Shown here in pieces: positions 22,834 to 36,555 of a DNA stretch of 64,000 nt; the stretch's first letter is position 1, and every line of letters starts with the position of its first letter. Under the pieces are notes generated by a model, which was not told the DNA's origin, made no database searches, and was given only the letters and a program-made list of their open reading frames with translations. Origin of the DNA: Collybiopsis luxurians FD-317 M1 (lineage: Eukaryota; Basidiomycota; Agaricomycetes; Agaricales; Omphalotaceae); assembly GCA_000827265.1 (NCBI GenBank), contig KN834782.1, positions 64,790 through 128,789 on the forward strand, read 5' to 3'. The position numbers and the translations under genes are program-made.

Positions 22834-22966
22834 TATGCGTCCAGCCCATGCGTCCAGCGTCCCAAGTGCGTATGCGTGTGCGTCCATGCGTATGCGTCCA
22901 TCGGAATTAAGCGGATGCGTCTTGATGTGATCCATTCAAATGCGTCCGGGTGCGTCCTGATGCGTC
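22834..22966. repeat. RTGCGT cluster
   Basis: About eleven copies of ATGCGT or GTGCGT, most extended to TGCGTCC, lie within 135 bases at irregular spacing. This looks like subterminal repeats of a DNA transposon or a clustered protein-binding site. No flanking terminal repeat was identified. Confidence 0.7.
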
Positions 22967-25900
22967 TCGGTTATTTACCCTCATATTTATATTTTCTACA
23001 CTTATATTAAGTACTGTGATTGTAAAAAGTACAGTTATGAGCCGACAATACCTTTATTTGACTTGGGGGAATGACTCGAAGGAATTTCGGCTTCATGGAG
23101 CCTAGATCAAAACTAGCCGACAAATTGATGGGTTTTGATCGCAAGTAAAAAAGGCAACGCGAGATGTGTGTGGAAAGCCGGAAGGCCTCGCTCATTTCGG
23201 AACTGTCATTGGTCATGTTAGTCAATAGAATCTCAAGGTCTTCTTTCAAAATCAGATCCCCACTTCAAATGCATAACTTAATGATGTGCTTAACTTAGAT
23301 TCGGGTACAAAGTAAAATCAGTGATAGAATTTTGGGGCGTCGGAAAGAACTCCAGATTATGTTGTCTACCATACTGTAATAATACAAAATTGGGACTTAA
23401 GGATATTTCTACGGCTGTGCAGTGGGATAGAGGAATGCGGTCTGGTCATAATCAGTGGTCTAACTTTACATGATTCAATAATTCTGCATCCATACCAGTG
23501 GCTGCTTGCTTTGTCATCAGCTCAGCACCTGTACCAGCTATACCCTCACTTGTATATCTCCAAATAATGTTCATATTTGCTAGCCCTTGCAAAACTGCCG
23601 GCAATCAGAGCGAGCCTCAGACTCATTCCAAGCAGCAACGAATGCGGATTTAGTAGGTTCAAGGAAAATAAAAGAGTGTACCTGAGGATGCAAGTCACAT
23701 CCCTATGTAAGGGCTGCAACTTGTGTCAGAAGTGGGAACAGCGGAAATTGCTATCACAAGTGGAAAATATTGTTCAGAATCTTCATATATTTTTGTATAT
23801 ATCTTGCAGGTAAGCAGAAGCCACCTGTTACACAAAACTCGAGGAATTGAGTCCATATTTAATGCAAGTTCTGTGTTGTTTGCTTAAGGCAATTAGCCGG
23901 GCAACAAAAAATTCAGTACTAGCTACAGTTATTGAAAGCAGTATTTGTGCAAAAATCTTGTAGATGAGCTAGTAAACACAATTGTGCAAGTATCAGCTCA
24001 AATAATAGTATAAAAATGAAAGAGTGACACACTGAGGATCCTGTAAATTTCTATGGTGAGCTTGCTCCACCGTCCACCAGATTCCCTCTCAATTTGATCC
24101 CAATCCTCAATGCTCAGTATTATTAGAGAAGTCATTGAGTGCTGCACAGGATTTTGCTTTTCTGCAGAGAATTGTGGCTAGAAAGATAACTAGATAAGGG
24201 TGCAATGGTACTACTAATATGGCCATCCGGCAAGTTAACACAAAACCCACATAAGCTGCACTTGGGAGTCCAAATTGGGCTCAAGACTCAAGAGTATATG
24301 AGACCAGGCTCAAGGCTGTTTGAGTACATGGTCTGTAGTAGTCTAAGTCTTTCATATTTCCTTCTATGATTCTGTATCTATGATAATCCTGTAGCAGTTT
24401 ATTTATTCCTTTTCGGACCTTCTCTCCTGTTGTTAAGTCTCATTTTTACCACCTTCATTACATAGTAGTATACAGATAAAAACACTACTTATGGTTGACC
24501 TATGTATCTGTATCACCTCAGTTCATTTCTACACAACTGAGGTGAGTATTAGATTATTTCATTTGTACTTTACATATTTACTGACTATCTACTTAGTACT
24601 AACATCTCTTAACAGGTAGATAGTAATATAGTTGGTTTCTACACAACTGAGTACTTACATCTCTTGACAGAGGCTCTCCACTTTGTATCTGAAAATACAG
24701 ATCTATTGATATTAGGATTGTCCAGCCGCTGCGCATCCGTGGCTACATACAGCATAAGCGCCACTTTACTAGAATATTTGATCCCATTGACTTATTCCAT
24801 TTAATTACTATGCAGTAGGAACAACAATTTTATCAATCTTTCCAACTGTTGATTCTGTACCCTCGAGATCCCTGCTTATTACCCAACAATATCCATGCAA
24901 TGTAGACAATATTATTTGCCTTCAATTTTCCCTGCCTGTGTATCTGAAATTGGCTACGAGCAAGCAAAGCATGTCACTAGCATACTAGCAATGAGTCAGG
25001 AGAGATAATTGCATCCTGAGCATCTCAACTTCAGATCTCGGCTTGTACTAAATAAGCCCTACACCCATCCAGATTTGTATATACTGTAATTGGTTCACAG
25101 TCGACTCAAAAGCAATAAATTCAGTCAGAGGATTGCCTGCAATGTTAATCACCTACTTGTTCTTTGCCACTCATAACTTTAAACCCCTGAGAAATTGTGT
25201 TTCCTGCAACTATTGAACTAGTCCAATGTCCATCCATATATAATGCCCATGTGAGCCTTAAACTAATTATTAATACATGCATGAAACATGAAAGTGCAAC
25301 AATAGCACTGAAATATAAGGCCATTCTCTCCTCAGATTGCAGCACAACAACAGCAGAGCTACACTGTGTACAAGTAAGAAGGTATGTGGAGAGCTTTGTG
25401 GAGCAAGTACTGACAAGGATAAAGTTTCAATTCAAAGGAAACCTGTTCTAATTTACATAGTACATTTCAGCTTTTATAAGGATAAAATAAATGAAGAAGC
25501 AAAAATCAGCATGTATCAGGGAAATTATCTTGGCCTCCATGCATAGACATGTTGATCTTATATTGAGATAGGATAACAGCCAGCTGTAATCTGGGATACA
25601 TCAATCAATTTGGGTGCTATAAATGATATTTTCTCTCCAAATTTAATAGCTGGTCAACATAAATCATGATATGGATTTCTAGTTGAATTTTGTAAAGGAG
25701 AAAACTGCATCCAGCTTCAATACTCAGTAAAAGACTGAATAATAGTGCAAACAAGTGAGAGTGAATTCATTAATTCTAGTCAGTATGCTGCCTATATGCA
25801 GGTGAGAGCAAAGGAGGAGGGGAACGTGACACTGAATTTAATGCATCCGCGAATGGCAATTTCATTAGGAACTCGAGATACAAAAGTACATTCGCAGATT

Positions 25901-26841
25901 TAATAATGAAAGATGTGGAGGAAGTGGGAAGTAAATACTATTTTCATGAATTTTCTCGACTTTTGAGCCTTCTCGATGCTCGTTTGGAGAGCACTACGGA
26001 CATACTAGAGTTAATACCAAAAATGTCAGTATAGAAAAACTTTTGCAGTTCTTTGTGTATCCTGCTTAAACTTGAGATGTGCTGAGTAGACGTCTTGAAC
26101 TTCAAAGTTACTAGGTTTGAGAATTTTTTGAATGCTCCATGTTGTGCCAGCTGCCTCCCGAGAAAGGACACCAAAATCGAAGGAGTTGATACCTGAACCG
26201 CCACTTTCCGAAGCTGATGGGAAAGTGCAGTTTTCACCCTCCTCGTTCATTTGAGAAGAATATGTTTTGGTAAAAATTCCCGGATGGTGCTCAAAGCATA
26301 AATCTCGAAACAGGAAAGAGACCTAGCATTTCCCATGCTTCCTAATGCTAATAAGTGGAAAAAACCACTGTTTTAGCACTTGAAAAATTTCTCAATTATC
26401 TTCCAGCTAATTAATCCTCATCCGAAATTAATAAATCTATGGGATAATGTTGATTCAGTGTACAGAAAAAGTTTTAGGGTGAATGGTTGAGAAATGGGCT
26501 CAGACAAAACAATTTTTTACGAAAGTATCAACTCGAGGTCCGGTATCAACTCTAGTAAATCGATAGTACCAGTCGGGGTTGACATTCAAATTTAATATAG
26601 AAATGGGGGTCAATTAATCTATACTATCAAGCCCTTACCGGAGTGACATGGGTCCCTGTACATCACCATCAGCGGATCACTCGCTTGAGAGCGAGGCCTT
26701 CCACCTTTCCATAGATGTGCTCCACCCCGTTTCCCCTTTGAATTGTAGATTCCTCTTTGCGAATTGATTGAAGAATGAACTGGCTCGTAAGTTGCAGCCA
26801 TTTTGTATATATAATCTCCCGTTCAATCAACATTGAATCAG
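22967..26841. other. long stretch without assignable genes
   Basis: Mostly A/T-rich sequence. Minus-strand open segments at 23007-23249 and 25944-26250 look faintly coding but match nothing I recognise. Short blocks such as TTTCTACACAACTGAG recur at about 24527 and 24638. No RNA gene was seen. Confidence 0.35.
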
Positions 26842-29828
26842 ATGAAATTTCGTCAATATATTGCTCACCTCATTGATCCTGGCATTAACATTGGTCCACC
26901 ACTCCAGGATGTACAGCCTGGAACTAGCAGTGTCCAGCCAGGCAATGCTCCTCCAGTCCAGTATGGCATCCTTCCAATATTGAACGAGACTGGAATACAT
27001 ACTTCCTTGATAGATTATTGTGTCATCATTCAACATTTTTGTTTCTCAGGCAAACAAGTAGCCTTTCGGCAAGTTGCTTGAAACCTGCATGCTGCACCAT
27101 CAATAGTGCCTATACAATCACTTCATCATACCCCCGCCGCCGCTGTCTCTGCTGCTTCAGTTCCTGAGCAGAAGTTAAAAAAAAGCTGGAGAGAGCTTCC
27201 ATCTTTTGATCTCTCAAACCCAGCTAAGCTGACATCCTTTGTACCTCTGGATCCTCAACCTCTATCTGACACTTCACTGGGTGCTGGAGCAATAGCTACC
27301 TCTATATTGAATATGGAGGGAGGGGAATGGGATCCTTGGGCAAATGGATGCTTCTGAGTTGATGTAACTCATGAAGAGTTCACTCAAACCAAAAATCTAG
27401 GAGTACACTGGGCTACAAAAAACAGCAGTTTCTGCAATGGAAAAGGCTCTGTCCACTCCTCCACTGTGTATGGTGCCATGGTGACAGCCAAAAAATGCCT
27501 TGGAGTTATTGCTTGTTCCAATGAGAGTTGTGGTGCAATTTTCCGCCCCCATGTTTCACCTGAAGACCTTGCCAAGCAGCAAGTCAGTTTCTGCAGTCAT
27601 TGCACAGAGCAGGCTAGACTGGAATATCATCCCTGTGAATCACACTCCTACCTCATTAGATATGGCCACATTGGAAATGACATCTCCACCTTGAGATACC
27701 AGTATATCAATGGTCCTCCTCATAGCCACAGCTGTATTCCAGATGTTGCCTGTACCACTGCTGCAGAAGATAAAAGGTTTAAAGCTACATATGAGAGCTG
27801 TCCTAAAGCTACTCCAACACAGATGATGGCTGGTGCTCCTGCTCCCAATGGATATGGCCCTGGAGCAGCAGAGCTTGGACATAAATTCCGCAATCAAGAC
27901 TATACTGGTTATTTATTGTGGCATCTCCATGCAAGGGATGGGAATGGTCCAACCAGTGCATTTGGGGTGTTTAACAAACTTGGTGAATGGAAGGCACTAC
28001 ACCCTGATGTTTTCCCTCAAGACTTTACCAGTAGTGACATGGTCTGTATCTCACTTCAGACAGAGTGGATGCAGCAACAAGTTCTAACTGATATGGGAGA
28101 TGTTGAGGATCCACTCCACGGGATACTCTCTGATGCTGCTCACAAGTATTGGGAAGATCCTAATGGTTGTCTCACTGTATCCTCCACCTTCTCTCCCCTC
28201 CTTGTGCAATGGGTCCCAGTTCTCTTCACCTATGCCAATGGTGCCACCACTGACCATTATCAATACCATTTTCTCATTCTCATTCAGAGAGTGGCTCAAA
28301 CTGCAATTGAACAGGGTCTTGCAATCAATGATGACATTTTTGCTGGGGTCAGATTTTTATTATTATCCTTTCATAGTAATTTACTAACTGGGACCCTAGG
28401 TTGTTGATTTCAGTGATCCCCAGTGGAATGGTTTTGTCAATGCTTTTGTAGCTTGTTTCCTGGCTCAAAGTGATGACTACTGTTCTGAGTCCCAGCTCCG
28501 GGATGTGGCTGGTAGCCTCCTAAAAGGATGTCATTATCACTTCCACAAAAGCATCCATTGAATGGCTTGCATTGGTAATATTGTGTTACCAGATACCAAG
28601 GGCAGCTTCTGGATGCTCTGTGACTCATTGACCACAATGGAGAATCATGCAGAGTTCAATCACACAGTGGCAGCCATTCAGCGACAATGGCCCAAAGCTT
28701 CTCAGTGGCTTTCATGGTGGTTAACTCCAGACCATGCCCGTATGCTCTTCCCATCTCAGCACACTATGCCAGAGAATTTGGCTGACAAACTACCTGATGC
28801 AACAAATGCAGAAGAAGCTATGCATGCTACTATCTACTGTATTGTTGGAAGTTTGCATAATCCCTTGTTTCAAGGACTTGATGGTCCTTTGAATGTTGAA
28901 AAGGCATTTAGAATGCAAACTGAAAGTGCTTTGTGTAAGTAACTTAATGCCTAAGATGTTTTGAACAATCTACTAATCAACTTTACAAGTAAACATAAAG
29001 ACTCACTATGGAAAATCAGGACTTGAAGTCAGAAAAGATTTATTGCAGCGGTTTGGGACTACACATCCTAGTTGCAAACATCCTCGTGGTGAGGCAAGAG
29101 AAAGGTGCAAAGGTCATGGAGAAGGAAATCCTCCCTTCAAGCACCCAAGGTTCACAAACCCTGCAATAACAAAAAAAGCTAAACATTCTGTTGAAGCCTC
29201 ATCTGAATCTGGCTTTGGATCTGACTCTGAGACCTCTGTCTCTCCATCCCTTGGGCATGACTCTGATTCCTATGTTCCTCCTCATTCCAAAACCCAACCT
29301 GCATCTGAAACAGAGGTTATGAAGACAGAAAATGTAATGAAAAGGGCCCAGGAGCAGATAGAAAAAATGTCACCTTCCAAACAAATGCCCCACCTACCTG
29401 CAAATGACTTTGATTCCATTCAGCTCTCTAACACTAAAAGCATCCCTTCTGCAAGGTGGAAGAACAACTTTTGCTGGCCGGACTCATCCATGGAAGTGTA
29501 CTTCATTGCAATGGCCTTTTACAACTGCCTAGCTCAATTCAAGTCCCTTGCCATCCCTACAGAGGAAACATGTCCTTTGATCTTCTATCTATATAAAATC
29601 TTTGACTTTAGAATGCAACAGGGTCTATTTCAATCTGGTAGTGTCTCTGTAAACTACAATATACTTCCAGGAATAAATATTGTATTAGTAAGTACATACA
29701 ATGATCCGGAGTTGTATGACACATTGGTCAAAGTGTCGAGTACAACATCTTCAACTCCCTCTGACTCTTTTCAGAAATTGTTAATCATGTGTCAAATGTT
29801 TCTGGCTTCCTATCTGGTACTTCAATGA
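26842..29828 (+). pseudogene. WRKY-GCM1 zinc-finger MULE-like transposase gene (decayed)
   Basis: The largest exon (about 27466-28340) has a Cys/His cluster (CLGVIACSNESCGAIF ... FCSHCTEQ ... HPCESH ... HSHSC) typical of WRKY-GCM1 zinc fingers attached to MULE-type transposases. Next come ISLQTEWMQQQVL and HGILSDAAHKYW, the likely first catalytic Asp region, then WVPVLFTY. After an intron near 28344-28401, the exon at 28402-28942 has KGCHYHFHKSIH and NAEEAMHATIYC. A TGA at 28559-28561 replaces the Arg expected before MACIGNIV. The last exon (29043-29828) is Ser-rich and then has WKNNFCWPDSSMEVYF, resembling the NSCWLDTSLE motif seen at the end of this protein family. Other TGA codons lie near 27079 and 27356. 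Confidence 0.65.
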
Positions 29829-30788
29829 CAACTTCTGCAATCACTTTGGTTTGACCACCTAGTCCTCCACATTACCAATGAAAAGGTGTACTGCAATATC
29901 CATTTACTGAGGCTGAAGCTATCTCAAATGCAATGTCTCATTCTAGTCATCCCAGACATGCCAGAAAAGAACCGGTAATGATCGAGGAGCTTAACCTGCA
30001 CAACTCACAGAAAGGATAAAATATCAGTAAGTGAGCCCTTGAGATTCCTGGCAACTCTCAGTCAAAGAAGAAGGCAAAATTTGGTCATTAATCAAGCTTT
30101 GTGATTTCTTGTTGATCATTCATACTCATTATCTCTTATACCATTTGTGGTGTGCCCTCTCTACTGCTGTCTATTCCTAATTACCAATGTTTATTGCTGT
30201 AGTGCATAATCATTTCTTGTAGAATATTATAATGTGTCAATGATAGGACAGTTGAGAAGTAAAGACAAAGCAGATGCATGAACACATGCAATGGTATTCA
30301 AAGTCATCTTAAACAAGGTATTCTTTCACAATGGTAGGATGGTTGAAAAGTCATGACTTAGAGACATGAATACATGTGGCAGCATTCACAGTCATTTCAA
30401 GCGCTCACACTGCATATAAGTAGATATTACACTATTTCTATTACACAAATCATATTTTATAGTATTTGCACCTACTCTATCTTGTAATCAGGTATATGAG
30501 GACTGTTTTGGAAGCTTTGGGCAGGAAAAATAATGTATTCAATGAATATCTGGTGCCAATGCCAAAAGGGACCAAAAATGGATGTTTTGGAGGTCCAGAT
30601 TTGCCGGAGTGGCACGCTATGTGCACTGCACCCCAAGTATCTACAGTCCCTGGTAGGACCAGTATAACATTATTCTATGACCACTTGTTGTTGCCAGTGT
30701 TATGCCAAAATTTCCACGACTGGCAGGGCCAGTGGCTTTTTTATAAAATCTATGTCCTAGGCTCGGAAAATGTAACAGCATAGGGATC
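29829..30788. other. spacer between the two MULE-like genes
   Basis: A degenerate direct duplication of about 70 bases is visible (30241-30310 and 30333-30402, both with TAGGAYRGTTGARAAGT and CATGAAYACATG). A plus-strand open segment at 30466-30783 was not recognised; it abuts the end of the minus-strand gene. Confidence 0.35.
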
Positions 30789-33700
30789 TCACATCAATAT
30801 GACCTCGACAAGTGACAGATTGGTTCTGGGAAACCTGTTTGTCTGTGCATGTTGAGCTTTGTTCATGTTGGTGGTGGGTTGGGTAAGTGTCCAGGACTCA
30901 GGGCTCATGTTGGAGCAGCATTGAAGAATTCCAGAGAGAATGAAGGGCTGTAATTTATGGTCCCACCATGCTGGATAAAAAATGTCTTTGAAATGAAGAA
31001 TAACCACACACCTGTAACTTGCAGCTGCTTCAGATTGCTAACCCATTGTGTGAACTCATTTACAGCTTCCTTAGTTGGAAGATACATGAACTGCATGAGT
31101 CAATGGTAATTGTCCGCTGAAACTTTGCTCTTGATTACTGACACCACTAATATATGTAATTAAGGGTCAGCATCATAAACTAATCATGAAGGAACAAAAC
31201 AGGTACTGTTTACAGTGAGTATGGCAGATACAAGAAATTAGCTTCATCACATCCTTGGCAGTAGGGTTGTGTAGTACAGCTTGTAACTCCGCCAGCTCCA
31301 TATCAGAGCCAAATGTGAGGAGATTACCAGCAGAATGAAGGGCTTTGAATAGTAACCTCTGCCCTGTAAGAAGGAGGATAAGCTCTTGAAGACCATCAAA
31401 GATACACTTGTATGTGATCATGTCCTTCTTATCATAGTAGATTTGCGCAACAGTGAGAGCTTGAAAAGAGAACTAGCTGAGAACAAATGGAGCAGTCACT
31501 AGTAGATCCAGATGTACTTTGAGTTGTGGCCTCATGCCACATGGTGATTTCATATTCATCAAACTCGCCCTCCACTCGCTTAAAGGTTCCATCACCCTGT
31601 ATTTGCTTAGTACTATGAATGAGCTTGATTAAACCAGGAACAAGAGTAAAGATGATTTGTCCTCCTGTATTTGAAGTCATAATCTTGTGAATGTATCTCT
31701 TAGCTGACAGTTTCTACATCCCCTTCTGGTATTCATCCCAAACACCTAGTACAATGTTGGAGCTTTATACTCGCCCTATGCAGTAAAAGTACATGCTTAC
31801 CATTCCAGCCAGTTCCTTGGGGAAACTGCTTCAACTTTTCCTTTCTGATGAGTTGTCACTGTTGCCATTGGTGTGATAGAGCCAGACAAATTGTTGCAGG
31901 TGTCTCACCATTCAAAAGCATGGCTGTTGTTGGTGCTTGGTTGGTACTCATTAGCATTGAAATGTGTTTTGACACAATTAATAAAACTTACCTATTTGAA
32001 CTGAACTAACTGTGCTACCAACCACACCTCTTGCCCTGATACACTGTAGATACAGGGCCTCAACTACATGAGTGACTTTCATTTGAGGCAGGATAGGATG
32101 GGTATGGGGTTGTGGGTTGTGGAGAGAATGAACCTGCTTGGTGCCATAAATAATGACAGCTTGACAGATGGAAGAATCAACTGACACAAAAATAGTTTGG
32201 TAAGCCTTGCATTTGTGCTTTACCAACTTGCTAAGTGTTCTGTCGGCGTTATGAGGATATCCTGGAAGTACAAGTGAGAAAAGCTCAAAATATCAAAGGT
32301 AACCATACCACAGTAGTGTTTCAATGCACCATTGCGTGAACAAAGAATTCATGTACAGGTGGGAATACATGCAATGCTATCCAATTCAATAGAGTTGGAC
32401 AGTTTGACCAGAACAGTTTCATCAATGTTGTCAGGTATGGAGTATGAGTGATGGCCCTGTCTCCATTCTCTTGTCCACCCTGAGCATGCAATGAAGTATT
32501 GGTGTCCTTTTGGATCGAGACCCTTCATAATTATTCAGTATTGGGTGACAAAAAAAAAAGCAACCTACAGTGCGACATTGTTTAATGATTGGTCTGCCCA
32601 TACAAGGCTCCCCATCACCATCAACAGCATTACATGAGCGAGAATTGATGACCATCCAGAAACTGAAACTGCATTTTTGGTCAGCTAAGTCAATCAGAAT
32701 GCCAAAAAAAATCCTCTCACATTAGAGCCCGTTTATCAATGGATGAAGCTTCAGCAACATCAAGTTCGTACCTCTGAATGTTGAGGTATTTGGGGTCAAC
32801 TTGTTCACATGCATACACCCCACTGCAAACCCGATGTATGCGGTGGCATTTCACAAAGTCATGACCATCAAAAATACATATTTAGTTTTTGAGTCATTAA
32901 AGCCTCTTGAGTTGTAGGTCCAGTGCTCCTGAGACTAATATATGTTGAGCATTAGTTCAGAACAATGTTGCATAACTGTATATCCTACCTCGCCTTCTAG
33001 AAGCTCATCCCATTCAACTTCCTTTCCATCTCGAATATACTTTGGATCACTCAAGCCAATAAGATAAGCTATTGGAACCTTTGATATTGGCCAGTTGCTA
33101 GGAATACCACCCAGCACCTTTTCGACCCAATCAACCCATGTCAACTGGTTAACCTGAGTTCTCTGCTCCTGAACCATTGAAGAGATATCTTTATTCAGCC
33201 AAGATGTTCCCGACTCCTTCCATTCCACATCTTCAGCTTCAGAGCTTGCAACAGAAGCAATCTCGCCATCTGACTCCTCCACCTCTTCAACTTGAACTGG
33301 ACTAACTTGCACATTGTCATCATCTTCACCCGAGGTCATACCACCATCAATAGTACTATCAACAGCAGTTGGTGAGGAACAATGAGACATTTCATCCTCA
33401 TCGTCTAGATTTGCCTTTGGTCCATCTGGTACTTCAAGTACTCAGGATCCCAGTCGAATGACCCATCTTGAGAGCTTGATGCTATATAAAGATACAATAT
33501 TGTAAGTTCACAGTAATGGAACTGAATTGCAATATATACATATGCACTTTCAGTTCCTTATTGTCATCTGTCGCATTAATTTGTGATTGGTTCAAATCTG
33601 CATAAATTATCTTGTATCAGCTATTCAGTAAACTGATATTCACGGGATTGAACAAACTTTCAGTCTCGAGCTCCTCATCAGAATCAAGGATATATGTCAC

Positions 33701-33826
33701 CTCGGATCCATCTTCACACGTAGATACTCGCGTTCGGACCTCAAGTGCCCTCAAATTCATGATATCCTTTTCCTCAGCTTTACTTGGACTGTGAGCTGTC
33801 CCATTGTGAGCGTGAGTGTGAGGCAC
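30789..33826 (-). pseudogene. second MULE-like transposase gene (decayed, multi-exon)
   Basis: Reading on the minus strand, an acidic N terminus (33826-33617, then 33390-32935) is followed by a zinc-ribbon-like exon near 32650-32430 (CNAVDGDGEPC ... FIACSGWTREW). Next come LHNPQPHTHPILPQMK near 32115 and QGDGTFKRVEGEFDEYEITMW near 31590, the MULE first catalytic Asp. Then come GSDMELAELQAV with CICHTHCKQ near 31290 (second acidic position and the C/H motif), and WWDHKLQPFI near 30965. This order matches an abundant Agaricomycete MULE-like family as I remember it. Introns are present, but some breaks look like real stops. It differs from the gene at 26842-29828 and lies convergent to it. Confidence 0.6.
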
Positions 33827-34273
33827 TCAAATGTGAAGGTGTCTTGTTATAACTACACCCGGCTTGATGTACAACCATTTGCGTAAGGTTTCGCATTTCT
33901 GATTTCTCAGCGCCTTTTTATTGTACTTGCTTACTCTATACATTTTGGGGCCCAGGCCCACTCAATCGTACGGAACCACCATTTTCGTCCGACAACGCCA
34001 CTTGGGGCTATCGATATCCACGGCATGTTCTTTTTTTATGTATCGACTTTGTGTCCGGCTTTTGGATTGTATGGGAACCCCATCAAAATATCAAATACAA
34101 ATTAACACCATAAAATCAGAACCCGAAAGCTTTATACAAACGGCTGTATCAGAACTTTCTCGAACACCACATTAGATGTGCGTCCTGATCGGTGCTCAGA
34201 TAAATTTATATACGTAACTGGATACCCGACCGTAGAATTGTGACTCTGTCTCCAGGTCCTTCTGCAACATAGA
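33827..34273. other. intergenic region upstream of the P450 gene
   Basis: No exon was seen. It should contain the promoter of the P450 at 34274, but no clear TATA box stands out. Confidence 0.4.
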
Positions 34274-36555
34274 ATGAGAGTCATGCACATATGTGCCCTT
34301 CTCCTATGCTTTCTTCTTGCCAATTTCCTGCGTTTATATCACCGAAGACAGCGGATGCCATTGCCGCCAGGTGCGTCATTTACTTTTGGACAACAGACAT
34401 GAAGGATCATTCTGTCTAGGTGTGGGCTCTCTGAACGAAAGTAACCAGAGCCGGTGGAGCATTTATGCTTATTACTCAAAGCGACTGGGTTCCTTCTTTA
34501 CTTACACTTAAAGCTTCTATACTAATGCTGACTTAGGTTCAGTCATCTCGGCACCCTCCATCTTCGGCACCTCGGTCATCGTCCTTAATTCTAAATTATG
34601 TGTCACAGATCTGTTAGAGAAACGAAGCAACGTATTCTCCTGCAGACCATCTTGGCCAATGGCCGAGCTCTTGGGACGCCATAAGTGAGCCAAATCCACA
34701 CAGGTTTCAAATGGTTTTTGATATAACATTTTTACTTGACTTTGAAGCAATGTAGGATTCACCTATTATGGCCCTCGCCTGAAGAAACTAAGAAGGATTC
34801 TGCACAAATCTCTGAATCCCGTCGTGCTTTCAAAATCGTGGGCTTATCTACTAAAACAACAATCAACTGAACTGTGTTGGGCTCTATCGGAAAACCCAGA
34901 TAATGGATATCACGTGGTGGAATTGTGGGTATCATGGTTTTAGTGCCAATCAGGAGAATTTAAATTTTTTCTAGGGTTGTCCAAGAACTCATTACCAGTT
35001 TTACATATGGGCGCAAGCCCGACGAGGAATATCTTGCCCTCTCCCGGATTATTTCTGAGAGAACCGGGGAAGCACTTCAACCGGGGAGATGGACTGTCAA
35101 CTTCATTCCCGCCTGTTGGTCCATTTCTTACTTGTTGAATAGAAAAGACAACGACGCAATTCGTAGTGAAATGGGTGCCATCCTGGCTTCCGGGAGCGGG
35201 CTTCCAGAAGTGGGCGCAAGATGCCCGCCGAATATTCTATCGTATTGTAAGAGAACCGTTTCAGGAATGCAAGCTGAAGATGGTAAGCAAGGCCTTCCGT
35301 TCTGACTCGAAGGTGATTTCATGCTTCCACTGCTGTCCAGAAGGCTGGTGTGGCGGAGCAGTCTTTTGTACAGCAGAGCCTGAGTGAACTTGCATCAGAC
35401 GCTGGTCACAGAGAGGAAGAAGTTGTAATGTTCGCAGCTGGAAGTTTATTCAGCGGTAAGTATTGATGATAATCACACTCGAGCCCAGGTATTCACAGTA
35501 AACACAACGATTTAGCGGGTACGGAGACTGTAAGCAGTTATTATTCTCCCTATGGAGTACTTTGCAGACTCCAAGCAGCTTTCAGCCGTCCTTCTGAGTT
35601 TTATTGCCCTCATGGCACGGAATCCTGATGTTCAACTCAAAGCTTTCAATGAAATATCCACGCACGTGGGTTTGGAGCGACTGCCCACCATCGAGGACAG
35701 AAGATTTCTAACCTTTATTGACTGCATTATCCAAGAGGTCCATAGAATGCATCCTGCAGTATGCCTAGTACCGCACAGCAACACTGAGGACCAGATTTAC
35801 AATGGTTATCATATTCCAAAGAAATCCTGGGTAATGGCCAATGTATGGTACGTTTGTATGCTTTTCACGATACTTGCAAATAATTCCATACCAGGGCAAT
35901 GCTACACGATAATGCGGAGTATCCACAGTCGGATGAGTTTTCTCCTTCCAGATTTGAAGGTACTTCACCAAGCGCGGATCCACGCATTATGACATATGGA
36001 TTTGGACGTCGGTGAGGACTCCGCTCTTGTTAGTGTTCCAAAGGCTTGAGGAACTTGCTTGCCACGAGTTGAGCCAGTTTGCACAAAGGGCCTGTCAATT
36101 GCACCTGATGGCTTGAAGTTTTGCATCTTTGGCCACTGGTATCCCGTGAAGCGAACCAGGTAATGGCTTTGGCTCAGCCAACGCCAGTTAGATCAAGTCT
36201 TTTGAGCACCATGTATTGTTTTTTTGCGGAACTAACTAGGTTATAGACGTTGCCCGGGATCCCATTTCTCAGACATCTTTGTATATCTGGCGGTGGCAAA
36301 GATTTTGAGATTGTTTGAAATACTGCCAATTGAGCAAGACGGAAAACCAAGTTATCCCCAGCTTGAGTTCACTCCAGGCCTGGTGTCGTACGTCCTAAGT
36401 AGCGATGCACGCGCTGAAATTTAACATTTCTATACAGATTTCCAAAGCCATTTCAGTTTCAGGTCATCCATAGGCCAGAGGCTCATGCCCTTCTGCTGAA
36501 GGAACGAGCTGAGGCTGTATCAGGGAAAGACGACCTGAAGTTTCACTCCACCTGA
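34274..36555 (+). CDS. cytochrome P450 monooxygenase, multi-exon, nearly intact
   Basis: A microsomal haem monooxygenase. Exon 1 (34274-34370) encodes a hydrophobic anchor (MHICALLLCFLLANFL) followed by PLPPG. Later exons give LLEKRSNVFSCRP, YYGPRLKKLRRILH, LKWVPSWLPGAGFQ, the I-helix AGSLFSAGTET split by an intron, the K-helix EVHR within IIQEVHRMHP, FSPSRF and the haem loop YGFGRRRCPG. The Cys codon lies just after a roughly 240-base intron ending near 36245. The last exon ends with TGA at 36553-36555. About nine introns, mostly 40-60 bases, have GT-AG ends. One junction near 34680-34755 did not resolve in frame, so a small indel is possible. The pattern fits the CYP5150-like group of basidiomycetes; substrate unknown. 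A second, damaged P450 lies convergent at 42111-44130. Confidence 0.85.

Noticed and set aside
26620..26720. Possible tRNA-like stem (GCTTGAGAGCGAGG)
   Set aside because: No A/B box pair and no cloverleaf could be formed.
30466..30783. 105-codon plus-strand frame as a gene
   Set aside because: No family pattern, it abuts the end of the minus-strand MULE-like gene, and part of it is short inverted repeats (TGGCAGGGCCAGTGG region).
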